Shown: positions 19,053 to 28,379 of the stretch, one piece after another
How the letters are laid out: each line of letters begins with the position of its first letter
Numbering within the stretch: the stretch's first letter is position 1
NCBI GenBank assembly: GCA_903891475.1
Contig: CAITEP010000036.1
Span: forward strand, 62,001-126,000
DNA from: an uncultured Mucilaginibacter sp.
Lineage (GTDB): Bacteria; Bacteroidota; Bacteroidia; Sphingobacteriales; Sphingobacteriaceae
Reading direction: 5' to 3'
Length of the DNA stretch: 64,000 nucleotides
The notes under the pieces: model-generated
What the model saw: only the letters and a program-made list of their open reading frames with translations
Databases searched by the model: none
Told to the model about the DNA's origin: nothing
Program-made: the position numbers and the translations under genes

Positions 19053-19080
19053 TGCTTGCTTACAAGCATCAATTATGCCA
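19053..19080 (-). promoter_or_regulatory. Sigma-54-like promoter before groES, overlapping a 6-bp palindrome
   Basis: On the minus strand TGGCATAATTGATGCT (19080-19065) matches the -24/-12 consensus TGGCACGnnnnTTGCW at about ten of twelve fixed positions, with GG and GC exactly 10 bp apart. Transcription would start near 19054, about 40 bp before the groES ATG at 19014. The -12 half overlaps the inverted repeat TGCTTG-TAAG-CAAGCA (19068-19053), a possible operator. Not proven; the spacing and both invariant dinucleotides are what make it notable. Confidence 0.4.
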
Positions 19081-19243
19081 AGTCTATTTAGCTACCTTTA
19101 ATGGCATTTTTTTCTGTTTTATTGGCAGTTTTTTTTAATAAAGCTGTCTATTTCTTAACATTAAAAAAACATATAATGCCAAGCTGTCAGTAGGTTTTTA
19201 TTGAAGATGCCATGCTAATTTAATGGCCTTAAAAACAAAAAAA

Positions 19244-19282
19244 TCCGGTAAGTAACCTTAATAAGTTTGGTTACCTACCGGA
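19244..19282 (-). terminator. Intrinsic terminator after secG
   Basis: On the minus strand TCCGGTAGGTAACC pairs with GGTTACTTACCGGA across an 11-nt loop (one mismatch) and runs into ATTTTTTTGTTTTT. It separates the sigma-54 activator-lptE-TPR-secG operon from groESL, which therefore needs its own promoter. Confidence 0.85.
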
Positions 19283-19305
19283 TAAATATTATTATGTTAG
19301 AAAAA

Positions 19306-19656
19306 TTATTTTTTTACCGGGGTAGTAGGCTGCGGTGCAGTGGGAAAAGAAACAGGTGCAGATGCGCCGCCAACTGGCTTTGAAGCTTTATCTCTTTGTT
19401 CTTTAAATTGCTGTTCTTCGCCTTTATCAGCTCCGCCTTTGGTGGCTACATTAATAGCTAATGATAATACCATTAAAGTAACGGCTAAAATCCAGGTTCC
19501 TTTTTCAAGGAAATCGCCTGTTTTTTGAACGCCCATTAACTGGGATGAGCTCGAAAAATTTGATGAAAGGCCACCGCCTTTAGGGTTTTGGATTAGCACC
19601 AACAATACCAGCAAAGCACAAACAATGATGGCGATAATTAATAGGAATAAATACAT
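19306..19656 (-). CDS. secG: Preprotein translocase subunit SecG
   Basis: Non-essential third subunit of the SecYEG inner-membrane channel, 116 aa. Two helices, about residues 2-24 and 53-71, bracket the loop LVLIQNPKGGGLSSNF, which is the SecG signature. The C-terminal 40 residues are Pro/Ala/Thr-rich and hydrophilic, a common extension in this phylum. It is the last gene of the lptE operon, 9 bp after the TPR gene, and is followed by a strong terminator. Confidence 0.93.
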   Translation of the reverse strand: MYLFLLIIAIIVCALLVLLVLIQNPKGGGLSSNFSSSSQLMGVQKTGDFLEKGTWILAVTLMVLSLAINVATKGGADKGEEQQFKEQRDKASKPVGGASAPVSFPTAPQPTTPVKK

Positions 19657-19665
19657 TTTAAATTT

Positions 19666-20868
19666 TTATAAATCTGTTTTCTTTTGTAACTGTTCAATTT
19701 TGTCGGCAAAGTAACGGGTTTTTTCCGGAAATTTCAATATCAATTTTTGATAGGCTGCAATTGCCTTATCATGAAGCCCTTGTTCCGAGTATATTTTGGC
19801 CAAAGTTTCGGTAACAAAACTTTCCCTTTCTTCCGAACTCTTTTTAGCCTTATTCTCACCGTCAATCTTATCAATTTGCATGGGGCGTATTTGGGGCTCC
19901 TCTTTTATAAACCTTTCAATAATTTCATGCTCCTTACTTACTGGCGGAATAACTTCTGGCTTATCGGCCGTATGCTTTTCCAAATCAGTAACCGCGTTTA
20001 TGTGAAATATATTTTCGATATACTGAAACTGCAAATCATCCGTAGGTTTTTTGACCCTTTTAAATTTATGATGAAATACAGCCCCGGCACTGGCATAGGG
20101 CCTGTAATTTTGTTTATGCTCCTTGCGCAATTTATTTAACCACCATAAAAAAGTATATGGTAGCGTATCATCATCATATTTAGTGATGGTCGCCTCTTCT
20201 TTTTGCCCTTCGATTGTACTAGCTTCCATTGGGGCTACCGGTTCCTCAACGAAGAGGTTTTCTTCAACAGCCAACTTTATTTTTTCAGTTTCCTGAGATA
20301 TGGAGCGCTCATCCACCAAAATCTCTTGGGCTGTTAAATCATTACCGTCAGGTTCTGTATCTTCGGCGGTTCTGTAAGCAATGATGTCTTCCTCAATAAT
20401 ACTTTCCTGATAAGCGTATACATCTAATTCAGGCACTGCATTTGCTATGGCGATGTTTTCCGGCTCCGCTTCTGCTACCAAATCAACTTCAATATTTTCT
20501 GCTGCCTGATCGATTTCGGCTTCAACTAAAATATCGACATCTATAGTATTTGATTTATCAGCAAATAAATGGTTACCTAGTAATTGTTTACTGATAAATA
20601 CCTTATCTGCAGTTACATTTTCAAAACTTTCTGGGTTATTTAGTAACTTGTATAATGATTTTGTATTAAAATAAACCGAAGCGCGTTTAAAGTTTTTACG
20701 GTCGCCAATGCAAGCGTATAATGCCTCCAGCAACCCGCTTTGAGGATAGCTATCAACCAATTCTTTCAAGGCATGGATATCCTCTGGTAAACCATCAGCC
20801 GGGCTGGCCAATAGTTTCCATAAAAATCCCATATCTTGGTTAGGTAGCAATTGGTTATCTGTTGTCAT
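19666..20868 (-). CDS. TPR-tail protein of the lptE-secG operon
   Basis: 400 aa, no signal peptide, so probably cytoplasmic. The N-terminal 90 residues are helical (FLWKLLASPADGLPEDIHALKELVDSYP); the middle 100-220 is acidic and low in complexity, rich in Glu, Ala and Ile and likely disordered; the conserved core around 230-290 has LPYTFLWWLNKLRKEH. The last 50 residues contain one tetratricopeptide unit, TLAKIYSEQGLHDKAIAAYQ, followed by KLILKFPEKTRYFADKIEQL. This protein is a regular occupant of the lptE-secG cluster in Bacteroidota, but its function is unknown. Confidence 0.7.
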   Translation of the reverse strand: MTTDNQLLPNQDMGFLWKLLASPADGLPEDIHALKELVDSYPQSGLLEALYACIGDRKNFKRASVYFNTKSLYKLLNNPESFENVTADKVFISKQLLGNHLFADKSNTIDVDILVEAEIDQAAENIEVDLVAEAEPENIAIANAVPELDVYAYQESIIEEDIIAYRTAEDTEPDGNDLTAQEILVDERSISQETEKIKLAVEENLFVEEPVAPMEASTIEGQKEEATITKYDDDTLPYTFLWWLNKLRKEHKQNYRPYASAGAVFHHKFKRVKKPTDDLQFQYIENIFHINAVTDLEKHTADKPEVIPPVSKEHEIIERFIKEEPQIRPMQIDKIDGENKAKKSSEERESFVTETLAKIYSEQGLHDKAIAAYQKLILKFPEKTRYFADKIEQLQKKTDL

Positions 20869-20873
20869 TTTAT

Positions 20874-21401
20874 TTACCAGTTAGAAAATGCCTTGTTAAA
20901 AATATCTTCGGTCAAATCCTTGGTTATCTGTGTAATCAGTTGCGATTCTTGTCCATTTATATCACCCTTAAAATCGGCAAATTTTGAAAAAGATTGCTCA
21001 AAATTATCCTTTTTGCCATCCTTTAAATTACTCACATATTTTACACTTACCGTAATGGTAAGCCTGCTACCGCTGGCAATAGGTGCCTGTGTGCCAGTGG
21101 TTGATTGTACCGAAATAGGCGCGATGCTATAATCCGTAATATTGCCCGACAATACCGCATCGGCCTCCCCCCTTACTATACTTAAGCGTGTGGTATTCCT
21201 AATCCGTTCCTTCAATGCCTCAGTAAAGGTAGTGCTCAATGTATTTACCACTAGGGCCGCATTGTTCTCAAAAAAATCAACCCGCAAGGTTTTCATCTCC
21301 GCTGGTATAGATGCCCCGTTTAAACTTAACTTATAGGTGCATGATGGCAATAATAATACCAATAAAAAAATCGAAATAAAAAATTTTATCTCTTTTCGCA
21401 T
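20874..21401 (-). CDS. lptE: LPS-assembly lipoprotein LptE
   Basis: 175 aa. A signal peptide with lipobox ends at Cys21 (VLLLPSCTYKL), so the mature protein is lipid-anchored, expected in the outer membrane, where LptE plugs the LptD barrel that delivers lipopolysaccharide. The mature part follows the Bacteroidota LptE pattern: MKTLRVDFFENNA, then TFTEALKERIRNTTRLSIV and ADAVLSGNITDYSIAPI, a two-helix, four-strand fold. It sits 4 bp after the sigma-54 activator and 5 bp before the TPR gene, so all are one transcript. Confidence 0.88.
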   Translation of the reverse strand: MRKEIKFFISIFLLVLLLPSCTYKLSLNGASIPAEMKTLRVDFFENNAALVVNTLSTTFTEALKERIRNTTRLSIVRGEADAVLSGNITDYSIAPISVQSTTGTQAPIASGSRLTITVSVKYVSNLKDGKKDNFEQSFSKFADFKGDINGQESQLITQITKDLTEDIFNKAFSNW

Positions 21402-21405
21402 TCCG

Positions 21406-22647
21406 CTATAAATTTAGTTCTTTTATTTTTCTGTACAATGTACGTTCTGATATACCAAGTTCGCTGGCTGCCAATTTACGCTTTCCTTTGTGTTTTTTTA
21501 GTGCCCTGCGTATTAAATCCGATTCTTTATCAACCAGCGACAGTGATTCCTCTATCTCTTCGGCATTATGCGTTATGTTGAAGGCATTTGTTTTGTTATT
21601 ACTGATAACAGGTTGCTGAAAGGTAAATTGCGAATCGCCATCGGTTCCATTCAGTTCAATATCCCTATACAATTGGTTAATAGCTTGCGAATTGCTGGCA
21701 TGGTTTACAGATACGCCGCCATTTTCAATAATATCGGCTACCAGTTTTTTTAGCTCAACCATATCGCGCTTCATATCAAAAAGCACTTTATACAATAAAT
21801 CGCGTTCCGAAAAATCTTCCTTACCCTGGTTGTCAACCCGCATAGGCAAATTCTTGCCCGAGGTTTCTTGTGGCAAATAAGTAAGCAGGGTTTGTGCGGT
21901 TATTACCTTATCGCGCTCTAATACGGCTAATTGTTCGGCCATGTTTTTTAACTGCCTCACGTTACCCGGCCAAGAGTAATTTACCAACACACGTTGCGCC
22001 TCTTCGTCGAGCTGTATGGGTTGGGTGGTACGGTATTTATCGGTAAAATCGGATGTAAATTTGCGGAAAAGTAAAAAAATATCTTCTTTACGATCGCGCA
22101 AGGGGGGTATGCGTAGGGGTACGGTGTTGAGCCTATAGTAAAGATCCTCCCTAAACTTGCCATTTTTTACAGCTTCGTACACCTCTACGTTTGTAGCGGC
22201 AATAACACGCACGTTGGTTTTCTCCACTTTTGATGAACCTACTTTAATATATTGGCCCGATTCCAATACCCTTAGCAACCTGGCTTGTGTACCTAGGGGC
22301 ATCTCGGCAATCTCGTCCAAGAATATGGTCCCGCCGTTTACGGTTTCAAAGTAACCCTTACGTTCGCCTATAGCGCCGGTATAGGCGCCCTTTTCGTGAC
22401 CAAATAATTCAGAATCAATCGTTCCTTCGGGGATGGCACCGCAGTTCACCGCTATAAATGGCCCATGCTTTCGCGGACTCATTTGGTGGATGATATGCGA
22501 AAAAACCTCCTTACCACTACCACTCTCGCCGGTTATTAATACAGATATATCTGTTGGGGCCACCTGATTGGCAATATTAATAGCCCTATTTAACAAGGGC
22601 GAGTTGCCTATGATCCCAAAACGTTGTTTTATTTCTTGTATTTCCAT
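21406..22647 (-). CDS. Sigma-54-dependent transcriptional activator without receiver domain
   Basis: 413 aa from the ATG at 22647; an in-frame TTG at 22671 would add eight residues not typical of the family. The AAA+ domain starts almost at once: Walker A GESGSGKE at 40-47, the sigma-54 contact loop GAYTGA at 87-92 (Tyr for the usual Phe), Walker B GGTIFLDEIAEM, and LYYRLNTVPLRIPPLRDR. A Fis-type helix-turn-helix ends the protein (RKLAASELGISERTLYRKI). There is no N-terminal sensory domain, so activity must be controlled otherwise, for example by level or a partner. It heads the lptE-TPR-secG operon, linking this activator with envelope assembly. Confidence 0.93.
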   Translation of the reverse strand: MEIQEIKQRFGIIGNSPLLNRAINIANQVAPTDISVLITGESGSGKEVFSHIIHQMSPRKHGPFIAVNCGAIPEGTIDSELFGHEKGAYTGAIGERKGYFETVNGGTIFLDEIAEMPLGTQARLLRVLESGQYIKVGSSKVEKTNVRVIAATNVEVYEAVKNGKFREDLYYRLNTVPLRIPPLRDRKEDIFLLFRKFTSDFTDKYRTTQPIQLDEEAQRVLVNYSWPGNVRQLKNMAEQLAVLERDKVITAQTLLTYLPQETSGKNLPMRVDNQGKEDFSERDLLYKVLFDMKRDMVELKKLVADIIENGGVSVNHASNSQAINQLYRDIELNGTDGDSQFTFQQPVISNNKTNAFNITHNAEEIEESLSLVDKESDLIRRALKKHKGKRKLAASELGISERTLYRKIKELNL

Positions 22648-22831
22648 TTTATTTATAGAAATGTTTAGCAAACTTGGAGATAGCCATTATTTATCATTTT
22701 GGCTCTTAATGTACAAGACAACAAACCATATTTAATTGTTGCCTGTATATTTAACTCAAATTCGCTACTGTTTATCCATTCATTTTATTAACACCAATAA
22801 ACCAAAAACTGTTTTAAACGGTTAATATTAT

Positions 22832-24256
22832 CTAAACCACCCTACCTATTAAGGTGGCGGTGGTGCATCTATCAACATAAACATTAACGTAGTTTCCGGG
22901 TTTATAGTTTTCGCTCACCGGAAAAACTACCATCGCGTTCTGGTCGCTACGGCCACAATAATCATTTTCCGATTTTTTGGAGAAACCTTCAATCAGCACC
23001 TTCTGTACCGTACCTACCTTTGCCAATAACCTTTGGTGCGAATGCTCCTGCTGTTTGGCAACTATCTCTTTTAAGCGATTGCGTTTTACCTCATCAGGAA
23101 TATCATCGGCATAGCGTTTTGCAGCAAGAGTGCCAGGTCTTTCTGAGTACATGAACATATAAGCAAAATCATACTTCACATAATCCATCATGCTCAAAGT
23201 ATCCTGATGTTCTGCATCAGTCTCGCTACAAAACCCGGTTATCATATCGGTAGAAATGGCGCATTCGGGGATAATTCGGTGTATGGCGTCTACCCTTTCC
23301 AAATACCATTCCCGATCGTAAGTACGGTTCATCATTTCCAACACACGACTATTGCCCGATTGTGCCGGCAGGTGTATATACTTGCAAATATTATCGTACT
23401 TTTTAATGGTATGCAATACCTCGTCGGTAATATCTTTGGGGTGTGAGGTGGAAAAACGTACCCGCAATTCCGGGTTTATCAAGGCCACCATCTCCAACAA
23501 ATTGGCAAAGTTAACTGGCTTTGCTTCTTCGGTTTCGGTTTCCGGCTTCCATTTGTACGAGTCGACGTTTTGACCCAATAAGGTTACTTCGCGATAGCCG
23601 CTCTCAAATAAACCCGCACATTCTTTTACGATAGATTCCGGATCCCTGCTTCGCTCCCTGCCGCGTGTAAACGGCACCACACAAAACGAACACATGTTAT
23701 CGCAGCCACGCATGATGGATACAAAGGCATTGATGCCATTGCTATTTAAGCGCACCGGACTAATATCCGCATAAGTTTCCTCACGTGAGAGGAGTACGTT
23801 TACCGCTTTTTGTCCGCCATCAACTTGTTCAATTAAATTGGGTAAATCTCGGTAGGCATCCGGGCCAACCACTACGTCAACCAGTTTTTCTTCTTCTAAA
23901 AATTTGGCTTTCAGGCGTTCGGCCATGCAACCCAATACACCTACTACCAAACCCGGTTTTTTAACCTTGGCAATGGTAAAATCGCGCAGACGGTTACGCA
24001 CACGCTGCTCCGCGTTTTCACGGATGGAACAGGTATTTATAAAAATAACATCGGCTTCGTTATAGTCGGCAGTGGTTTCAAAACCATTATCGGCCAAAAT
24101 GGAGGCCACGATTTCACTGTCCGAAAAATTCATGGCGCAACCATAGCTCTCTATATAAAGCTTGCGGTCGGCTTGCTTTTCGTTCACAGGTTTCAATAAC
24201 AAGGCTTCCCCTTGCCTGCTTTCGTCGTGCGCCTTATCCTGAACAAGTATATCCAT
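22832..24256 (-). CDS. miaB: tRNA-2-methylthio-N6-dimethylallyladenosine synthase
   Basis: Radical SAM methylthiotransferase that adds the 2-methylthio group to i6A37 in tRNAs reading UNN codons. 474 aa, full length. The auxiliary 4Fe-4S cluster cysteines are Cys40 (ESYGC), Cys76 (NTCSIRE) and Cys110 ([11 protein letters not shown]). The radical SAM CxxxCxxC is Cys185, 189 and 192 in [27 protein letters not shown] domain forms the last 65 residues. The [15 protein letters not shown] sequence separates MiaB from RimO and MtaB. An N-terminal extension of about 30 residues before KLYIESYGC is usual in this phylum. Confidence 0.96.
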   Translation of the reverse strand: MDILVQDKAHDESRQGEALLLKPVNEKQADRKLYIESYGCAMNFSDSEIVASILADNGFETTADYNEADVIFINTCSIRENAEQRVRNRLRDFTIAKVKKPGLVVGVLGCMAERLKAKFLEEEKLVDVVVGPDAYRDLPNLIEQVDGGQKAVNVLLSREETYADISPVRLNSNGINAFVSIMRGCDNMCSFCVVPFTRGRERSRDPESIVKECAGLFESGYREVTLLGQNVDSYKWKPETETEEAKPVNFANLLEMVALINPELRVRFSTSHPKDITDEVLHTIKKYDNICKYIHLPAQSGNSRVLEMMNRTYDREWYLERVDAIHRIIPECAISTDMITGFCSETDAEHQDTLSMMDYVKYDFAYMFMYSERPGTLAAKRYADDIPDEVKRNRLKEIVAKQQEHSHQRLLAKVGTVQKVLIEGFSKKSENDYCGRSDQNAMVVFPVSENYKPGNYVNVYVDRCTTATLIGRVV

Positions 24257-24458
24257 TTAAAATATAAAAAAATTAGCTTACAAAAATAGGGAAATTTTAC
24301 TAAGAAGTGACACATTGTCAGTAATTAGAATGTCTGTTTTTTATTTTAGAATTTGATATAAGGGTTTAAATCTCAAAAATCGAATTGTTTAGGTAAATAT
24401 TTGATGAAATAATGGAGTAATATTTTTGGGAGCGATTTATTATAAAAATCGTGTCCGC

Positions 24459-24962
24459 TTAATTGGCCGGCAAAACCACCACTATACTGCTTACCTGCCG
24501 AATGCATCGGGCTGGCTTTTTCTCGTCTTGCACAATTACCCTAAAAGGGCCATCGGCCTCGGTAAGAGGTTTTCCATCTATCGTATCAGCCAAAATAATT
24601 AATCGGTCAGTAAAATCTTTTTCCAACTCTGCCAGGGCAAAAATTACATGGTAACCGTCGCGCGCGCCTAATAAAACATATTTAGTTAGGTTTTTACCCT
24701 TCAAGTCTTTTCCCAATGTAACACCAGCTTTTTCCAGAATAGTTGCCAACAATACTCCGTTATATACATGATCTTTCCCGTCTTTATCCTTCCTGGTTAC
24801 AGTAGTTTGCGGAAACTTTTGTAAGTCGGTTTCAGTTAGGCTAAGCGGTTTGGTAACCTCGCCACTTACCTTAACCATAGCTTGCTGATCTGTTTGAGCT
24901 TTTATTGGTAATGTTGCTAAGAAAAAGCAGCCTATTAATATGTTTTTGAGAATGTTTTGCAT
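24459..24962 (-). CDS. Small exported molybdopterin-binding-domain (SUOX-like) protein
   Basis: 167 aa with a signal peptide ending after residue 22 (TLPIKAQ). The mature part resembles a shortened oxidoreductase molybdopterin-binding domain: VSGEVTKPLSLTETDLQKFPQ, VYNGVLLATILEKAGV, and a C-terminal GPFRVIVQDEKKPARCIRQV. In full-length sulfite-oxidase-type enzymes a cysteine near the middle binds molybdenum; the only mature-region cysteine here is close to the end, so cofactor binding and catalysis are doubtful. Likely periplasmic. It stands alone, and 313 bp separate it from the divergent beta-barrel gene. Confidence 0.7.
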   Translation of the reverse strand: MQNILKNILIGCFFLATLPIKAQTDQQAMVKVSGEVTKPLSLTETDLQKFPQTTVTRKDKDGKDHVYNGVLLATILEKAGVTLGKDLKGKNLTKYVLLGARDGYHVIFALAELEKDFTDRLIILADTIDGKPLTEADGPFRVIVQDEKKPARCIRQVSSIVVVLPAN

Positions 24963-25275
24963 TGCGGATAATTATTAATTATTTAGAACCTAACGAAAGT
25001 AAATTACTTAACAAAGGCTAGTTAGTTTCATTCATAATTGCATAAAATTAGTAATTATTTATATATATTATTCAGTAAAAAACCTGATTTATATTGCGAG
25101 AAGGTTCAGCTATTAAATATAAATTTTGTAATAAATAGTGAATAAACCATGTATCACTTGTCAATAAATTTACGTCATATTTATAATATATCAAAAGGCA
25201 CTTAAGAATTAATAAAAAGCTCCAACCAACAATTAAATATCTAAATAAATACCTTAAACCATAAAACAAAGCAAC
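24963..25275. other. A+T-rich divergent intergenic region
   Basis: This region separates two divergent genes for exported proteins and must contain their promoters. It is very A+T-rich. A 69-codon minus-strand frame (25072-25281) runs into the start of the next gene but has the composition expected of translated A+T-rich DNA, and I do not call it. No hairpin or repeat of note. Confidence 0.5.
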
Positions 25276-25878
25276 ATGCAAAGAAAATCGATTTTATCTC
25301 GGGCAAAAAAGCGAGTAATATTACTATTATTCGTCATCCTTAATTTCACCGCTTATGGTCAAAATAAAAACAACGTATCGTTGGTGTATGGCACTGGGTC
25401 AAACGTATTTGGTTCTCCCAACTATATAACCCAACCATTTAATATGGTAGGTATAAATTATACACGTAAAATCAACAAGTGGTTTTATCTTGAAAGTGGA
25501 TTAGAATATTATAACAATACACTTGGCTATGACCAAATTTTGCATTATATGCCAATGGGTCCCGATCATTATGTAGGACCCTCCAACGTATTACTAAAAG
25601 GCAGCATAAAAACCATTTCAATACCGTTTTATGCCAACTTTGTATTTTTTAAATACCTGTATGCTGATATTGGATTAAATGCAAATTTTGAGGGCTATAA
25701 CCTTCCGGATGGGGTAGACGTTAAACCAAATTTCTTAGGATTTGGCATTGGAATAGGTGGCCAATATACCTTTAAAAATAATATCACTGTTTTTGTAAAT
25801 CCATTTTTTAAGGGCGACATTTCAGAAAATGCTGTATTGAACTATGGTTTTAAGTTTGGGCTCGGATACGAGTTTTAA
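25276..25878 (+). CDS. Outer-membrane beta-barrel protein
   Basis: 200 aa. A basic N-terminus and hydrophobic helix (residues 14-27) form a signal peptide cleaved near YGQNKN. The mature part alternates polar and hydrophobic residues in strands typical of small outer-membrane barrels of the PorT/OmpW-like class: MVGINYTRKINKWFYLESGLEYYN, LYADIGLNANFEG, GFGIGIGGQYTFKNNI, and a terminal strand YGFKFGLGYEF ending in Phe, as needed for BAM insertion. Function is not predictable; single gene. Confidence 0.75.
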   Translation: MQRKSILSRAKKRVILLLFVILNFTAYGQNKNNVSLVYGTGSNVFGSPNYITQPFNMVGINYTRKINKWFYLESGLEYYNNTLGYDQILHYMPMGPDHYVGPSNVLLKGSIKTISIPFYANFVFFKYLYADIGLNANFEGYNLPDGVDVKPNFLGFGIGIGGQYTFKNNITVFVNPFFKGDISENAVLNYGFKFGLGYEF

Positions 25879-25994
25879 GTGGTTTTAATATGATAAACTA
25901 GGCCCGGTTTGGACTAAAAACAAATTTTAATACTTTTTTATTATAGACAACTAACCGTTACATTAAACTGGTTATTAAATCAGTATTTTTGGTT

Positions 25995-26582
25995 ATGAAC
26001 AAACAACCCTTAATCAACTTCATTCAAAGCAATATCCAAAACATAAAGGTGAGCGACGAGGCCGTGCTTACTATTTCGGAAATGTTTGAAGAAAGGGAGT
26101 ATGCTAAAAATGATTTTTTGTTGAAGGCAGGCAAAGGAAGTGGTTATTTCTTTTTGGCAGAAGGATTTATGCGCGCCTTTACCTTTGATAGTGAGGGCAA
26201 TGAGGTAACCACTTATTTTTATACTAAGAACCGGGTAGTATTTGAAGCCGCCTCTTTTTTTATGCACCAACCCAGTACCGAAAGCATACAAGCCGTAACG
26301 CCTTGTAAAGGATATTATACCACATTCGAGAAGGTGAATACCCTATTTCATACCGTACCCGAATTTCGGGAATTTGGGCGTTTGATGCTGGTGCGCGAGT
26401 TTGTGGCCTATAAGCAACAAACCCTTGCCATGATTAATAAAAGTGCCGAAGAACGCTACGCCGATTTGATGGACACCAACAAGGAAATTTTTCAATACGC
26501 CCAACTTAAACACATAGCCTCCTTTTTGGGTATGACCGATACCTCATTGAGCCGTATAAGGAAAGAAATTAATAAAAAATAA
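25995..26582 (+). CDS. Crp/Fnr family transcriptional regulator
   Basis: 195 aa from the ATG at 25995; a TTG two codons earlier is less likely. The cyclic-nucleotide-binding-like fold occupies residues 15-120 (NDFLLKAGKGSGYFFLAEGFMRAFTFDSEGNEVTTYF). The Arg that contacts cAMP in true Crp proteins is not evident, so the ligand is unknown. The C-terminal helix-turn-helix reads QYAQLKHIASFLGMTDTSLSRIRKE. This short Bacteroidota group often controls genes next to it; the adjacent methyltransferase gene 88 bp downstream is a candidate. An inverted AACC/GGTT pair lies just before the start. Confidence 0.85.
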   Translation: MNKQPLINFIQSNIQNIKVSDEAVLTISEMFEEREYAKNDFLLKAGKGSGYFFLAEGFMRAFTFDSEGNEVTTYFYTKNRVVFEAASFFMHQPSTESIQAVTPCKGYYTTFEKVNTLFHTVPEFREFGRLMLVREFVAYKQQTLAMINKSAEERYADLMDTNKEIFQYAQLKHIASFLGMTDTSLSRIRKEINKK

Positions 26583-26669
26583 TTCAGAATTTTGATTTCT
26601 TGTCATTTGGCAAGTGGATTTTTCGGGAAGCTACCGTCCTTTGTTTCATAAAATTTAACATTTAAAATT

Positions 26670-27143
26670 ATGGACAATCAAACCTTCCCCGACAAAGCAG
26701 GTGTTATCATGTTTCCACCTTTGCTGTATGCGCTTGTATTAATTGCAGGAATTGCGGTAAGCAAATTCTTTCCTTACCATTTTATTAATCTTCAGTTGGC
26801 CTTGCCATTAGGTATCTTTATTCTTGCGGCAGGGTTTGTCAACCTTTTTCGAGCTGCTAGAATTTTTGTTCAGAAGAAAAATCCAATTAATCCTGCCGCT
26901 AGTACCAAATTAATTATAAACATGGGAATATATAAATACACCCGCAACCCCATGTATCTGTCATTCGCCATTATGTATACAGGTATTTCAATTTTAACTA
27001 ATTCCTGGTGCAGTTTACTGTTGCTTTTTCCTCTTTTAGTTTTGGTACAAAAGGGCATCATTGAACGCGAAGAACAATACCTTACCCGAAAATTTGGTGC
27101 CGAATATTTAGCCTATAAAAGCAAGGTGCGCAGGTGGATATAA
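26670..27143 (+). CDS. Isoprenylcysteine carboxyl methyltransferase-type membrane methyltransferase
   Basis: 157 aa with four hydrophobic helices. The SAM-binding motif of the PEMT/ICMT family is visible: GIYKYTRNPMYLSFAIMYTG (Arg-Asn-Pro-Met-Tyr) at about 88-107, and the C-terminal EREEQYLTRKFGAEYLAYKSKVRRWI with the Glu-Glu and YxxKVxRW residues. Bacterial members methylate lipids or small molecules; the substrate cannot be read from sequence. It follows the Crp/Fnr gene in the same direction by 88 bp. Confidence 0.85.
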   Translation: MDNQTFPDKAGVIMFPPLLYALVLIAGIAVSKFFPYHFINLQLALPLGIFILAAGFVNLFRAARIFVQKKNPINPAASTKLIINMGIYKYTRNPMYLSFAIMYTGISILTNSWCSLLLLFPLLVLVQKGIIEREEQYLTRKFGAEYLAYKSKVRRWI

Positions 27144-27336
27144 TTCACATCATTTATCAATTTGCCCTTTCAATAAGTTATCTGTAATATCAAAATATGG
27201 GTGAATTTTAAATTACTACAAAAGTTGTATGTTAATGAAATAATTTCAGTCAATTTATTTGAGTGTAAAATGTTATTGGGAATAAAAATGAAGTTATCCT
27301 TCCTAAGAACCATTTATAAAGAAAAAATAGATCTAT

Positions 27337-28365
27337 TTAGTTTCTCTTATAAAAAGAAATAGTGGCCAATTTGCCTGTATATCCTCTTATTTCAGTATCA
27401 GTGTAATAACCACTGCCATCAGCTGCAAAACAAATACCTTCACCTTGTGGCTCATTTCTAAAATATGGCGCAACTTGGGGTTGGCTCAATAGCCCCTGTG
27501 AGATACTTGTATTCGCAGGCAATTTCCAATACCAAATTAACTCATTGCTTCTTAATAAAATTTCGGTGCCATTTGCTGATATATCGCCAGCAGTAGCCTT
27601 ATTGAAATTTAATTGAACAACTGGAGTCATGATGGTTGTAGTAGTTAAGCTTTGTGGATATTTAGCAATGTATATATTAGAAAGATTGCTTGATTTACTT
27701 GCGATAAAAATATCTTTTGTTTGCGGATCAACCATTAAAGTCTCCGCATTCCGAGGTCCATCCGGATATTTTAACTGGATAATATCTATTTGGTCTATAT
27801 TGGCTATATAGGGAATGGTTTTTTCACTTAAATTTGGTTCAGGAAATCGGTAAACAAAAACTGAGCTATATTTTGAATCATTATCGCCAATTTCTCCGAT
27901 ATAAACATAGCTGATACCAGGTATAGGTCCCGGACCTACCGCTATGTCTTCCCAATCGCGGTTACCAACTGGTGTTATTGTAAGTGTACCAATATTATCG
28001 CCATTGCCATTGGTTATATAAATCTCATTGGGGTTTCCACTATCATTATGGATATATAGCATACCGGGATTTGTTCTGCTGGCGGCAACGCCCGAAATCT
28101 CATACAAATCGGTTCGGGCAAGGTTATTCACAACGGGGATGGTATTAAAGAGTTTAGTGGTATCTAATCCGCCCGGGTTATAACTAGGTTTTGGAAAAAT
28201 AACTTGAACAGGTTGTATTTTAGTAACCGTATCGGTGGGAATAAGCGAGGTTCCATTTTTTTTGCAAGAACAAAAAATGGTTATTAATAAAAAAAATAGC
28301 ACCCTGTTTTTAATCCAACAAACTTTATATAAATTGGTAAAACAGGATGCTATTAAAAAATTCAT
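27337..28365 (-). CDS. Beta-propeller-like lipoprotein, third gene of TonB receptor locus
   Basis: 342 aa as drawn. The hydrophobic stretch FFLLITIFCSC gives a lipobox at Cys32 or Cys34; the 20 residues before it are long for a signal, so a GTG or TTG start closer in is possible. The mature part has repeated blades with EISGVAASRTNPGMLYIHNDSG, NRDWEDIAVGP, YVYIGEIGDND and RNAETLMVDPQTKDIFIASK. The motifs ISGVA...NDSG and DWEDIA recur in a widespread but uncharacterised group of secreted propellers. It follows the beta-helix lipoprotein by 14 bp, in the order TonB receptor, beta-helix protein, propeller. Confidence 0.6.
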   Translation of the reverse strand: MNFLIASCFTNLYKVCWIKNRVLFFLLITIFCSCKKNGTSLIPTDTVTKIQPVQVIFPKPSYNPGGLDTTKLFNTIPVVNNLARTDLYEISGVAASRTNPGMLYIHNDSGNPNEIYITNGNGDNIGTLTITPVGNRDWEDIAVGPGPIPGISYVYIGEIGDNDSKYSSVFVYRFPEPNLSEKTIPYIANIDQIDIIQLKYPDGPRNAETLMVDPQTKDIFIASKSSNLSNIYIAKYPQSLTTTTIMTPVVQLNFNKATAGDISANGTEILLRSNELIWYWKLPANTSISQGLLSQPQVAPYFRNEPQGEGICFAADGSGYYTDTEIRGYTGKLATISFYKRN

Positions 28366-28379
28366 TAAATAATTAAATA

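Noticed and set aside
19015..19305. CIRCE/HrcA operator before groES
   Set aside because: The TTAGCACTC/GAGTGCTAA inverted repeat is absent; the palindrome found is shorter and different.
25072..25281. 69-codon minus-strand frame in the divergent gap
   Set aside because: Very A+T-rich with composition of translated non-coding DNA, overlaps the start of the beta-barrel gene, and has no recognisable motif.
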